Assembly: GCA_038108875.1 (NCBI GenBank)
Contig: JAYNII010000006.1
Coordinates: 1 to 63,018, forward strand
Origin: VMDH01 sp038108875
GTDB taxonomy: Bacteria; Pseudomonadota; Gammaproteobacteria; Magnimaribacterales; D2472
Reading direction: 5' to 3'
DNA length: 63,018 nt
The notes beneath the pieces are model-generated. The model searched no databases, had not been told where the DNA came from, and saw only the letters and a program-made list of their open reading frames with translations. Of this stretch, positions 27,268 to 35,266 are shown one piece after another; within the stretch, counting starts at the first letter, position 1; every line of letters begins with the position of its first letter. Made by a program: the position numbers and the translations under genes.

Positions 27268-27850
27268 CACTATTTACTTAGCATCTGATAATCCAGGCAA
27301 GATAAAAGAATTTAATGAAATGCTTAGCGAACATAAAGTTCTTAGCTACAGGAATATTATTGACAGCAAACTTCCAGATGAATCGGGGTTAAGCTTTATA
27401 GAAAATGCAATGATCAAGGCAAGATTTGTGTCTGCTTATACTCAATCTAACGTGCTTGCTGATGATTCTGGATTGATAGTTCCTGAACTTAATCATGCAC
27501 CGGGTATCAAATCAGCAAGATTTGCTGGTGACAATGCCTCGGACCAGGAAAATAGAATCAAGCTTCAAGATTTAATAACCAAATCAGAAGCTGTCTTTCT
27601 TCCCGCATACTTTGTTTGTGTTCTTGTGCTTATTAGATTTCCAAACGATCCTCTTCCCTTAATAAAAACTGGGAAAATACATGGTTTTGTTTCTAAGCAG
27701 GAAAAAGGAGATAAGGGTTTTGGATATGACAAAATGTTTTATCTCAAAAACAAAACTGAAACTCTTGCATCGATCGAAATAGCAAAAAAAAACTTGATTA
27801 GCCATAGAGCTCAAGCCGTAAAAAAACTTCTTGCAACTTTTAGCAAGTGA
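27254..27850 (+). CDS. rdgB: XTP/dITP diphosphatase (RdgB/HAM1)
   Basis: Hydrolyses non-canonical purine triphosphates (dITP, XTP) to keep them out of DNA. About 198 residues with the substrate motif YLASDNPGKIKEFNEML at the start, VLADDSGLIVPELNHAPGIK and GFGYDKMFY, then SHRAQAVKKLL. TTG 27254 (MKKNNTIYLAS) gives the usual N terminus and overlaps metW by 14 bases; an ATA-rich longer start at 27230 is unlikely. It shares GTGA with hemW. The middle segment (about residues 105-130) is divergent from typical RdgB. Confidence 0.9.
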   Translation: MKKNNTIYLASDNPGKIKEFNEMLSEHKVLSYRNIIDSKLPDESGLSFIENAMIKARFVSAYTQSNVLADDSGLIVPELNHAPGIKSARFAGDNASDQENRIKLQDLITKSEAVFLPAYFVCVLVLIRFPNDPLPLIKTGKIHGFVSKQEKGDKGFGYDKMFYLKNKTETLASIEIAKKNLISHRAQAVKKLLATFSK

Positions 27851-28953
27851 ATCCATTTCCCTTAAGCCTTTATATCCACCTTCCCTGGTGTGAAAAAAGG
27901 TGTCCATACTGTGATTTTAATGTCACAACTAGTATTCCTGATAATTTCCAAGCTATTAGCAAGGCCCTAATTAGTGATTTAGAGAATTCTTCTGATTTTA
28001 TCCAAAACAGAAAATTTGCTAGCGTTTATTTTGGAGGCGGTACTCCATCATTAGCAGATCCAAAAGTACATGAAAACATTGTAAGTTGGTTGATCAATAA
28101 AAAATTGCTGCAGGATAATATTGAGATAACCCTTGAGTGCAACCCAAAAGAAACTTATTTAGAAAATCTAAATAGATTTAAGAATATAGGAATAAACAGA
28201 TTCTCATTGGGTATACAGAGTTTTGATCAAGAGGTCTTAAATGGCCTTGGGAGAAATCATTCTTCCAAAGAAGCCTTCAATGCATTGGATGCTCTTCAAA
28301 AAGTTAATGCTAGGAAGACCGTTGATCTCATGTATGGTTGTCCCAAACAAACTTTAGATAAAGCAATGAAAGATGTTGAAATTGTCGTTAATAGTAACAT
28401 TAATCATTTATCGTATTATCAGTTAACTATAGAACCCAACACGGTCTTCTTCTCTAAGACTCCCAAACTGCCCCTTGAGGAAGATCTTTCAAAATTGGAG
28501 AATGCTTGCAAACAAAGACTAGAAGCAGGATTTTTTAAACAATACGAAGTCTCTTCTTGGTCTAAGAATGCTGATTATTCCGTACATAATCTTAATTATT
28601 GGAACTATGGGGATTACTTGGGTATTGGCCCTGGATCTCATAGCAAAATTTCAATAAATAAAAAATCTCAAAGATTTACTAAATTTAAAAAAGTATCTTC
28701 TTATCTAAAAGATCAATCACCCAAGCTTTGCCAGTCTATCGAAGGCAGTGCAATAGATATTGATATTGCAATGAACTTGTTCCGTCTCAAAAATGGGCCT
28801 GACCTAGTAAAATTAAAAAGCTATATAAAGCTATCTGATGACTTTTTGGAAAAATGTAAAGTTGCTCAAAAAAGGGGGCTGTTATTAAAAGATAGCCTAG
28901 TACCTTCTCAAAGGGGTTTTAACTTTTTAAATGAGTTAATTGGTTTGTTTTAA
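27847..28953 (+). CDS. hemW: Radical SAM heme chaperone HemW
   Basis: A 368-residue HemN-like radical SAM protein. The 4Fe-4S cysteines are Cys15, Cys19 and Cys22 in HLPWCEKRCPYCDFNV, followed by VYFGGGTPSLA and FSLGIQSFDQEVLNGLGR. The shorter length and the absence of a long N-terminal extension fit HemW (heme insertion chaperone) rather than coproporphyrinogen oxidase HemN. It starts with GTG overlapping the rdgB stop and ends in an 18-base convergent overlap with trmB. Confidence 0.92.
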   Translation: MNPFPLSLYIHLPWCEKRCPYCDFNVTTSIPDNFQAISKALISDLENSSDFIQNRKFASVYFGGGTPSLADPKVHENIVSWLINKKLLQDNIEITLECNPKETYLENLNRFKNIGINRFSLGIQSFDQEVLNGLGRNHSSKEAFNALDALQKVNARKTVDLMYGCPKQTLDKAMKDVEIVVNSNINHLSYYQLTIEPNTVFFSKTPKLPLEEDLSKLENACKQRLEAGFFKQYEVSSWSKNADYSVHNLNYWNYGDYLGIGPGSHSKISINKKSQRFTKFKKVSSYLKDQSPKLCQSIEGSAIDIDIAMNLFRLKNGPDLVKLKSYIKLSDDFLEKCKVAQKRGLLLKDSLVPSQRGFNFLNELIGLF

Positions 28954-29589
28954 AAAAGAGAACTTAAAGTTTCTGATCGTTCGTCCCTCATTAGCTGCTC
29001 TCTTTGCAAACTTAGTTGAAAAATTTGTTTCTAAGAAATCTCCTTCTTCAAAAATAAAGTCGCCTAGATCTGATTGAAGCTCTCTTATGGACTCAGCATA
29101 ATTTTCCCAGTCGGTAGAAATATATATTTCTGCGCCTCGCTTTAAATGAGGCTTGATTGTCTCGAAAAAGAAAAGATTGATTAATCTCCTCTTATGATGT
29201 CTTGCTTTTTGCCAGGGATCAGGAAACATTGCAAAAACTTTGTCGAACATGGGTTTGCCTTGATTAATGATTAAGTCTCTTACATCGCCATTAAAAATTT
29301 TTACTGAATGACATTCTTTGGCTTTTAATTTACCAATTAGGCTTCCGATCCCGCTTTGATAAACTTCTGAAGCCACGATTAAATAATTCTCAAACTTCTC
29401 TGCCAAAAATACTGTGAATTCGCCATCACCAAAGCCAATATCTAATATGGCATTCGAATTTTTTATGAAATCATTACAATCTTCAATTGAACCGATTTTA
29501 TAATTTAAGAATTCTTTAAGATTGTTTTTCTGCGCGTCTGTTATTCTGCCCAGCCTTTTAACATAACTGGGGAGGAATGATTTATTCAA
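28936..29589 (-). CDS. trmB: tRNA (guanine-N7-)-methyltransferase
   Basis: Makes m7G46 in the variable loop of tRNAs. The 217 residues contain the SAM site ILDIGFGDGEFTVFLAE, the VASEVYQSGIGSLIGKL loop and the TrmB signature AMFPDPWQKARHHKRRLIN. The start is TTG 29589, with AAGG five bases upstream and an 8-base overlap with thiG. It is the last gene of the rpoH-thiS-thiG-trmB run, an order also seen in Pseudomonas, though usually unrelated in function. Confidence 0.94.
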   Translation of the reverse strand: MNKSFLPSYVKRLGRITDAQKNNLKEFLNYKIGSIEDCNDFIKNSNAILDIGFGDGEFTVFLAEKFENYLIVASEVYQSGIGSLIGKLKAKECHSVKIFNGDVRDLIINQGKPMFDKVFAMFPDPWQKARHHKRRLINLFFFETIKPHLKRGAEIYISTDWENYAESIRELQSDLGDFIFEEGDFLETNFSTKFAKRAANEGRTIRNFKFSFLKQTN

Positions 29590-30361
29590 TTAAGCCTTGG
29601 ATTGGAGAGGATGCATTTCCAAAGAGTGTTTTTTGCATTCTACCCGCGAGAAAAGCCTTTCTTCCGGAAATCACTGCATCTTTCATGGCCTCAGCCATTA
29701 AGATCGGCTTAGCTGCTTTTGCTATGGCTGTATTCATCAATACCCCATCACATCCTAATTCCATAGCAATAGATGCGTCCGATGCAGTACCAACACCAGC
29801 ATCTACAATAATGGGTTTTGTTGAGTTTTCTAAAATTATTGAAATAGAGTGTGGATTTACAATCCCCAAACCTGAACCGATGGGAGATGCAAGAGGCATC
29901 ACTGAAACACAACCCATATCGTCAAGTTCTTTGCAAAATATTGGATCATCTGAGCAATAAACCATGACCTCAAAACCATCCTCTATTAGAGTCTTGGCTG
30001 CTGAAATGGTTTGGGTCATATTCGGGTATAACGTTTTTTTCTCCCCAAGCACTTCTAACTTGACCAAATTGTGGCCGTCCAAAAGTTCTCTAGCGAGCAT
30101 GCACGTTCTTACTGCGTCTTCTGCACTAAAGCAACCAGCGGTATTAGGAAGAATGGTCCATTTATCTGGGCTGATAAAGTCTAATAGATTTGGTTCGTCT
30201 GAATTCTGACCGATGTTTGTTCTTCTAAGCGCAACGGTGACTATTTCTGCACCCGAGGCAATAATAGCATCTCTAGTTTCTTCAAGATTTTTATACTTGC
30301 CCGTGCCCACAAGCAATCTTGATTCAAACGACCTGCTACCAATACGCAAGGGACTAGTCAC
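29582..30361 (-). CDS. thiG: Thiazole synthase ThiG
   Basis: Forms the thiazole ring of thiamine from deoxyxylulose phosphate, dehydroglycine and ThiS thiocarboxylate. The 259 residues show SRLLVGTGKYKNLEETRDAI, the imine-forming lysine in HNLVKLEVLGEKKTLYP, VMPLASPIGSGLGI and VDAGVGTASDASIAMELG. It overlaps thiS by one base. ThiC and ThiO/ThiH are not in the window, so only the thiazole condensation step can be claimed here. Confidence 0.95.
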   Translation of the reverse strand: MTSPLRIGSRSFESRLLVGTGKYKNLEETRDAIIASGAEIVTVALRRTNIGQNSDEPNLLDFISPDKWTILPNTAGCFSAEDAVRTCMLARELLDGHNLVKLEVLGEKKTLYPNMTQTISAAKTLIEDGFEVMVYCSDDPIFCKELDDMGCVSVMPLASPIGSGLGIVNPHSISIILENSTKPIIVDAGVGTASDASIAMELGCDGVLMNTAIAKAAKPILMAEAMKDAVISGRKAFLAGRMQKTLFGNASSPIQGLIE

Positions 30362-30570
30362 TAGCCTCCCCCCACTGCGTGAACTATTTCTATGACATCA
30401 CCATCTTTAATAAGTGTTGCTGAGTGTGATGATTTAGGAATTATTTCTCCGTTCATTTCAATTGCAAACTTTTTTCTAAAAAGATTTAGCTCATTAGCTA
30501 ATTCATTTAAGTTGAGCTCTTTTGGCTTTTGAGTTAACTCACCATTTAATTTAAATACGATTGCTGACAT
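30361..30570 (-). CDS. thiS: Sulfur carrier protein ThiS
   Basis: A 69-residue ubiquitin-like carrier ending in HAVGGG, whose C-terminal Gly-Gly is adenylated and thiocarboxylated before giving sulfur to ThiG. Inner motifs are KFAIEMNGEIIPKS and ATLIKDGDVIEIVHAVGG. It sits between rpoH (TAATG junction) and thiG (one-base overlap), so it is translated as part of the rpoH transcript. Confidence 0.93.
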   Translation of the reverse strand: MSAIVFKLNGELTQKPKELNLNELANELNLFRKKFAIEMNGEIIPKSSHSATLIKDGDVIEIVHAVGGG

Positions 30571-31427
30571 TAAGCAGCATTGGACATTGCAGACTTAAGC
30601 TTTTTAAGAGCTGTATTTTCAATCTGCCTAATTCTTTCTGCCGATACTTCGTATTCTTCAGCTAAATCATGCAAAGTAACCTTATCATCAGAGAGGTATC
30701 TTCTAAAGATAATATCTTTACTTCTCTCGTCAAGTGAAGAGATTGCTTCAGCGAGATCTTGTTGATTGTGGGTATTTAGCTCTTCTTCGGCAACAATATC
30801 TTCTGGATTGTATCTTTTGTCTTCTAGAAAATGTACTGGGGCAATCGCTGCCTCATCATCATCATCAGGTGGTCCGTCAAAGGAAGTATCTCCAGCAGAC
30901 AATCTATTTTCCATGTGATATACATCTTTAATGTCAACGTCTAGATCCTTTGCGATTTGTTCTGCTTCATCTTTTGTGAGCCACTCAAGTCCTTTCTTTC
31001 TGCTGCGCAAATTAAAGAATAATTTCCTTTGAGCTTTAGTAGTTGCAATCTTAACCATCCGCCAGTTTTTGAGAATGTACTCATGAATTTCAGCTTTTAT
31101 CCAATGCACTGCAAAAGATACAAGTCTTACGCCCTTGGTGGGATCAAATCTATCAACTGCCTTCATGAGACCTACATTACCCTCTTGAATAACGTCTCCA
31201 ATAGGCAGTCCATAACCAGAATAAGTCCTCGCTATATGAACAACAAAACGAAGGTGTGACAGAACTAATTGTCTTGCCGCATCTAGGTCATCATTTTCAT
31301 AAAGCTTGTAGGCAAGTTCTTTTTCTTGTTCTGGAGTCAGAATGGGTATGGAGTGCACACAGGCAAGATAAGACTCAATGTCTTTACCCGGTGTTTGCAG
31401 CTCGATTTTTTGTAAATCTGTTCCCAT
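30570..31427 (-). CDS. rpoH: Heat-shock sigma factor RpoH (sigma-32)
   Basis: A 285-residue sigma-70 family factor. Region 2 reads RFVVHIARTYSGYGLPIGDV with IQEGNVGLMKAVDRFDP and FAVHWIKAEIHEYILKNWRM; the RpoH box region is TTKAQRKLFFNLRSRKK, which marks sigma-32 and its turnover control; region 4 ends AEEYEVSAERIRQIENTALK. It directs heat-shock promoters. The ATG has only a distant AAGGG, so initiation may be weak or structure-controlled; a repeat-built hairpin lies just upstream. In Pseudomonas ftsY-ftsE-ftsX precede rpoH; here cysQ and two phosphatases do. Confidence 0.95.
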   Translation of the reverse strand: MGTDLQKIELQTPGKDIESYLACVHSIPILTPEQEKELAYKLYENDDLDAARQLVLSHLRFVVHIARTYSGYGLPIGDVIQEGNVGLMKAVDRFDPTKGVRLVSFAVHWIKAEIHEYILKNWRMVKIATTKAQRKLFFNLRSRKKGLEWLTKDEAEQIAKDLDVDIKDVYHMENRLSAGDTSFDGPPDDDDEAAIAPVHFLEDKRYNPEDIVAEEELNTHNQQDLAEAISSLDERSKDIIFRRYLSDDKVTLHDLAEEYEVSAERIRQIENTALKKLKSAMSNAA

Positions 31428-31455
31428 TTTTTTGTATTAATCCCTTAGGATGCGA

Positions 31456-31490
31456 GATTTTAGCTAATTTTAGCAATTTTGGCTAAAATC
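31456..31490. promoter_or_regulatory. Repeated inverted-repeat hairpin between cysQ and rpoH
   Basis: On the plus strand the right arm GCTAAAATC (31482-31490) can pair with GATTTTAGC at 31456-31464, or its first eight bases with ATTTTAGC at 31467-31474, so two mutually exclusive hairpins share one arm. It spans the last codons of cysQ and the rpoH leader. There is no T-run, so it is not a normal terminator; it could shape rpoH translation or be chance in AT-rich DNA. Confidence 0.35.
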
Positions 31491-32273
31491 ATTAAAAATT
31501 TTGCTCACCTTGGCCAAATCCAATGATTCTGAAAATGCAACAAACCATGGATTAAAGATAGTATCTTTTTTGCCATATTCAAGAGGTTTAAGACTAGAAA
31601 TATCAATAATGTTGCCGCCTGCTGCTAAAAGTACTGCATGAGCTGCGGCAATATCCCATTCGCTAGTGGGACCAAATCTCGGATAAAGGTCTGCTTCTCC
31701 CGAGGCAAGCATGCAGATCTTTAATGAGCTACCATATGTCTTATATTGATAATCGATTTTTTGTTTGGTTAAATAATTTAAAAACTCAACTTCTCTTTCT
31801 GTTGGGTGACTTTTGCTTCCTACAATTCTAAGAGGCTCTGATGAATCATTGCTCTTAACTGATGTCTCAAAATTAATAGAATTGGATGTCCAAACTCTAT
31901 CCAAAGCAGGAGCTCCAACAAACCCATACACAGGCATGCCATTGCAAATAAGAGCTATATTTATAGTGAACTCATCAGATTTATTTATAAACTCCTTGGT
32001 TCCATCTAAGGGATCTATTAACCAAAAATCACTTGGAATTGTTGACGGGTAGCGTTCTTCTTCTGAGAGAACAGGAATACCTGTGTAAATAGATTCTAAT
32101 CCCTCTTTAATGACTCTATGAGATAGCAGATCTGCAGAGGTTACTGGCGAGCTATCTTCTTTGCTTACAACTCTTAAATCCCCTGAATGATAAACATCCA
32201 ATATTTCTTCACATGCAAGCCTATAAAAAGGAAATATTAATTCATCTAAAGATTCAATACTCTCGATCACCAT
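31470..32273 (-). CDS. cysQ: 3'(2'),5'-bisphosphate nucleotidase CysQ
   Basis: Inositol-monophosphatase-family enzyme, 267 residues, that removes the 3' phosphate of adenosine 3',5'-bisphosphate from sulfate assimilation or coenzyme A chemistry. The metal site is WLIDPLDGTKEFINKSDEFT, with SPVTSADLLSHRVI and VLSEEE upstream and GPTSEWDIAAAHAVLLAAGG near the C terminus. Its ATG overlaps the alkaline phosphatase stop (TAATG). Together with that enzyme and the acid phosphatase it forms a three-gene phosphate-releasing run. Confidence 0.9.
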   Translation of the reverse strand: MVIESIESLDELIFPFYRLACEEILDVYHSGDLRVVSKEDSSPVTSADLLSHRVIKEGLESIYTGIPVLSEEERYPSTIPSDFWLIDPLDGTKEFINKSDEFTINIALICNGMPVYGFVGAPALDRVWTSNSINFETSVKSNDSSEPLRIVGSKSHPTEREVEFLNYLTKQKIDYQYKTYGSSLKICMLASGEADLYPRFGPTSEWDIAAAHAVLLAAGGNIIDISSLKPLEYGKKDTIFNPWFVAFSESLDLAKVSKIFNDFSQNC

Positions 32274-33403
32274 TAGTTTGATGAGCAGGATGTTTGATCT
32301 GACAGAGAGAGTAACTTTGAGAATATTTCAGTTTGATCAACCTTACCAGAAAATTCTTCCGCGCCTGGGCCATACGCATAAACAGCAATTTGACTAAGCG
32401 AATGGCCGTCAGTGGTCCACCGAGTTAGCACATAATCATCTTCTTGATCTAAGAGGCTTAAACCTCCTGTCTCATGATCAGAAGAGACCACAACGAGTGT
32501 GTCATCTCTTTTGGAGGCAAAATCAAGAATAAAGTTAACCGTATCATTAAAATCTGCTAGTTCAATAAGCATAGCGGTAACATTGTTGTCGTGTGAAGCC
32601 CAGTCTATTTGACTACCTTCTGACATTAAAAAATATTTCCCACAATCAGAATTGATTTCTAAAAAATTTAACGCAGCCTTGGTCATTGCTAATTGAGAGG
32701 GGCCCATTCCTCTTTCAATACCATCTTCTGCAAATAGACCTACCAATCTACTCTCTGACACTTCATCAAAATTATAGTGATCTAGATCAAAAATAACTTT
32801 TACCCCTTCTGTGCTTTCTAAATTAAAAAAATTTTTTCCTCCTCCCAAAGCAACCCTAACTTTTGAAGCGATGAGTTGGTTTGCAATCTGCTCTTCTTTA
32901 TACCTACTATCCACGTGAGCATAATAGGCTGCAGGAGTAGCATGAGTTAAAGATGATGTAGCAACCAAACCAGAGGTGTATCCTTGTTCCCCTAACAACT
33001 CTGTAATATTTGGAACACGATTCTTTTTATTATCTAAACCCACAAATCGATTGGTTGTTCTTGTGCCTGTAGCCAATGCAGTTGCAGATGCAGCAGAATC
33101 AATACCCAAAGACTCATAAGAGTGATTAGTGACTAGCCCTTGAATAGGCATCCTGTCTACAGCCATATTAAAATCTGGACCACCAAAATTAAATCGACCG
33201 AGAGTTGTGTGATTAATTCCCATTCCATCCCCAATCAAGAAAATAATTTTTTTTGGAGTTCCTGTTGTGAAATTTTGAACAAGTTTTTGTGGGGATTCTC
33301 TTCCAGCTGTTGCTATTAAAGTTTTGTCATTCGCATTTAGGACTATATAGATCCCAGTCAGAAAAATTATTACCACAATAAAGGTTAGGAGTTTATTTTT
33401 CAT
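32273..33403 (-). CDS. Alkaline phosphatase (PhoA family)
   Basis: A 376-residue exported phosphomonoesterase with an N-terminal hydrophobic segment (LLTFIVVIIFLTGIYIVL) that may act as signal or anchor. Zn/Mg ligand motifs are IIFLIGDGMGINH (Asp59), the nucleophile Ser103 in GIDSAASATALATG, IDWASHDNN and VVVSSDHETGGL. It is shorter than E. coli PhoA (about 450) and lacks some insertions. It should release phosphate from organic phosphates in the periplasm. Its start overlaps the acid phosphatase gene by 11 bases. Confidence 0.92.
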   Translation of the reverse strand: MKNKLLTFIVVIIFLTGIYIVLNANDKTLIATAGRESPQKLVQNFTTGTPKKIIFLIGDGMGINHTTLGRFNFGGPDFNMAVDRMPIQGLVTNHSYESLGIDSAASATALATGTRTTNRFVGLDNKKNRVPNITELLGEQGYTSGLVATSSLTHATPAAYYAHVDSRYKEEQIANQLIASKVRVALGGGKNFFNLESTEGVKVIFDLDHYNFDEVSESRLVGLFAEDGIERGMGPSQLAMTKAALNFLEINSDCGKYFLMSEGSQIDWASHDNNVTAMLIELADFNDTVNFILDFASKRDDTLVVVSSDHETGGLSLLDQEDDYVLTRWTTDGHSLSQIAVYAYGPGAEEFSGKVDQTEIFSKLLSLSDQTSCSSN

Positions 33404-34208
33404 TTAGTGCTTCCATCCTCAAATTTGAAAGTGCATTAGGAGACTGGTTAAAATTATATTCATAGAGTGCCCCTTCCCAATCGCCGTATGTTGGGTTTTC
33501 TATAACAAACCATGTTTTGCCCCAGCGCTCCTTGAAATTCATAACCGTTGCTTTTCTATCTAAGGGGGACATTTTGTTTTGTTCTTCATCAACAAAATCA
33601 CCTAGATTATCGCCAACCTGGAAGATCACTCTGTATTTCTTAGCAATAAATTCTCTGCGAGAAGTTTTGTTAGAGTCCCAACCATTTTCATCTCTAGTAA
33701 GCAAGTTATCAAATTCTTCCTCAAGAGGAAGACCGAGTTTTTTAAAGTTGGTGCGAGTAGCCTCTTCAAGATGTTTTTTTCTATTAGTAACATAAAAAAT
33801 CGTAACGCCCATTCTAGTTGCTTCTTGAATAAAATCGATTACTCCGGGTATGGCTTCGGCTTGGGCTTCATTGCACCATTCGTCCCAACCCACTGGATAA
33901 TTATTGCCTGTCTTAATTACCCTTGCCTCAAACGGAGAATTATCAAGCACGGTGTCATCCACATCCAAAATGATCGCCGGGGGATTGTTTGGGTTGGTTG
34001 GTATGTCACTCAAAGCATTCCAAGATTTATCTTGGATAGCTTTAGAAAGTAGCTGCCTCATGGTCTGAAATGTCTGCATAGAGCTTGCCATGTGTTCCGC
34101 AGAAGATTGGGAGTAAAGCACCGCTAGAGTTCTATCGTCTTGGGTGGAATTGGCATTCGATGAAATACTGAAAACACAAATAACCAAAAAATAAAAAGAT
34201 GTTTTCAT
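33393..34208 (-). CDS. HAD acid phosphatase, e(P4)-like 5'-nucleotidase
   Basis: A 271-residue exported acid phosphatase of the HAD IIIB group (Haemophilus lipoprotein e(P4) relatives). Motif I is AIILDVDDTVLDNSPFEA, with IFYVTNRKKHLEEAT and a metal-binding FQVGDNLGDFVD. The N terminus FYFLVICVFSISSNANS is a signal peptide without a lipobox cysteine, so it should be soluble in the periplasm. Family members dephosphorylate nucleoside monophosphates and NMN. It heads a minus-strand run of overlapping genes leading to rpoH. Confidence 0.88.
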   Translation of the reverse strand: MKTSFYFLVICVFSISSNANSTQDDRTLAVLYSQSSAEHMASSMQTFQTMRQLLSKAIQDKSWNALSDIPTNPNNPPAIILDVDDTVLDNSPFEARVIKTGNNYPVGWDEWCNEAQAEAIPGVIDFIQEATRMGVTIFYVTNRKKHLEEATRTNFKKLGLPLEEEFDNLLTRDENGWDSNKTSRREFIAKKYRVIFQVGDNLGDFVDEEQNKMSPLDRKATVMNFKERWGKTWFVIENPTYGDWEGALYEYNFNQSPNALSNLRMEALNEK

Positions 34209-34219
34209 GATGCGGAGCT

Positions 34220-34227
34220 ATTATAAT
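34220..34227. promoter_or_regulatory. Symmetric -10 element shared by divergent genes
   Basis: The sequence ATTATAAT is its own reverse complement and contains a TATAAT on each strand. It lies between the acid phosphatase (start 34208, minus) and the small protein gene (start 34253, plus) and could serve both directions. The leader would be only about five bases on the minus side. No clear -35 is visible. Confidence 0.35.
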
Positions 34228-34252
34228 TTCTATCCACTAGAATTGGTAAATT

Positions 34253-34405
34253 ATGTCTGAAGATAAAAATAATAAACTTGATGAGCTAGAAAAAGGTCTA
34301 AAAATGCTTTCAAAAGATCGAAAGGTAGTTCTTCCTCATCACAAGACTTTTGAGCTAATCGATAAAATGCTCGAAATCGTTAAAGATCTTAAGAATCATT
34401 CTTAG
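34253..34405 (+). CDS. Small charged protein of unknown function (50 residues)
   Basis: ATG 34253 opens a 50-codon frame (MSEDKNNKLDELEKGLKMLS to IVKDLKNHS) that ends TAG directly before the ATG of the crotonase gene, a TAGATG junction typical of translational coupling. The product is highly charged and predicted helical, with a VVLPHHKTFELI segment in the middle. I do not recognise it. Position, start-stop junction and amino-acid make-up argue for a real gene, but a chance frame cannot be excluded. Confidence 0.55.
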   Translation: MSEDKNNKLDELEKGLKMLSKDRKVVLPHHKTFELIDKMLEIVKDLKNHS

Positions 34406-35266
34406 ATGAGTAATAACTACTCATGCTTTAATTTTGAAGTCCAAGATAATATTGGATTCATTACTATGTGTAGAGGTGATGCGCTTAATACTATGACTAG
34501 ACTCTTTTGGAAAGAGTTGCCTCAAATTATTAAGCAAGCTGATAAAAATTCAAAAGCGAGGGTGTTGGTTCTTCAAGCAGAAGGAAAGCACTTCTCTGCA
34601 GGCATGGATTTAGCAAATTTTTCAGAAGGAAATAAATTAGATAAGAAAGACCCAGCTAGATTACGTGAAGCTTTTTATCATGAACTTCTTGAACTCCAAG
34701 ATACATTTACGGCTCTTGAGAAATGTAGAATGCCTACTATTGCACTAATCCAAGGAGCATGTGTTGGAGGAGCCATAGATATGGTTGCAGCATGTGACAT
34801 GAGGTACTGCAGCGAGGATGCTTTTTTTAAAATAGCAGAAATAGATATTGGTTTGGCTGCAGATGTCGGAACACTTCAAAGACTTCCAAAACTTATGCCT
34901 TTTTCGCATGTTAAAGAACTAGCATATACGGGAAGAAAGTTCGATGCGAAAGAGGCAGAAAAACTTGGATTGATTAATAGAGTTTTTTCAAGCCCTGAGA
35001 TTCTTGCTGCTGAAGGAAAAAAATTAGCAGAAATCATAGCCTCCAAATCACCATTGGTAACAAGAGTAATCAAAAAACAACTTAATTTCGCGAGAGATAA
35101 TAAAGTGGATGATGCCCTTGAATATCATGCTATGTGGAATGCAGCTCTTATTAGCTCTAGAGATATGGAAGCCGCTCTTTCTGCACATGTTTCAAAATCA
35201 ACAGCAGACTTTGATGATCTTGAAGAATTAAAGTCTTTTTGGGAAAAGGAAGGATTAGTCCCTTAA
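34406..35266 (+). CDS. Enoyl-CoA hydratase/isomerase family, dienoyl-CoA isomerase-like
   Basis: A 286-residue crotonase. The first oxyanion loop is GKHFSAGMDLANF and the second QGACVGGAIDMVAACDMRYC. The stretch AEIDIGLAADVGTLQRLPKL matches the acidic catalytic site of delta-3,5-delta-2,4-dienoyl-CoA isomerases (ECH1), with Glu and Asp at the expected places, so an isomerase role in beta-oxidation of polyunsaturated acyl chains is more likely than hydration. It follows the small gene with no gap and its last 12 bases overlap the convergent yaaA. Confidence 0.87.
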   Translation: MSNNYSCFNFEVQDNIGFITMCRGDALNTMTRLFWKELPQIIKQADKNSKARVLVLQAEGKHFSAGMDLANFSEGNKLDKKDPARLREAFYHELLELQDTFTALEKCRMPTIALIQGACVGGAIDMVAACDMRYCSEDAFFKIAEIDIGLAADVGTLQRLPKLMPFSHVKELAYTGRKFDAKEAEKLGLINRVFSSPEILAAEGKKLAEIIASKSPLVTRVIKKQLNFARDNKVDDALEYHAMWNAALISSRDMEAALSAHVSKSTADFDDLEELKSFWEKEGLVP

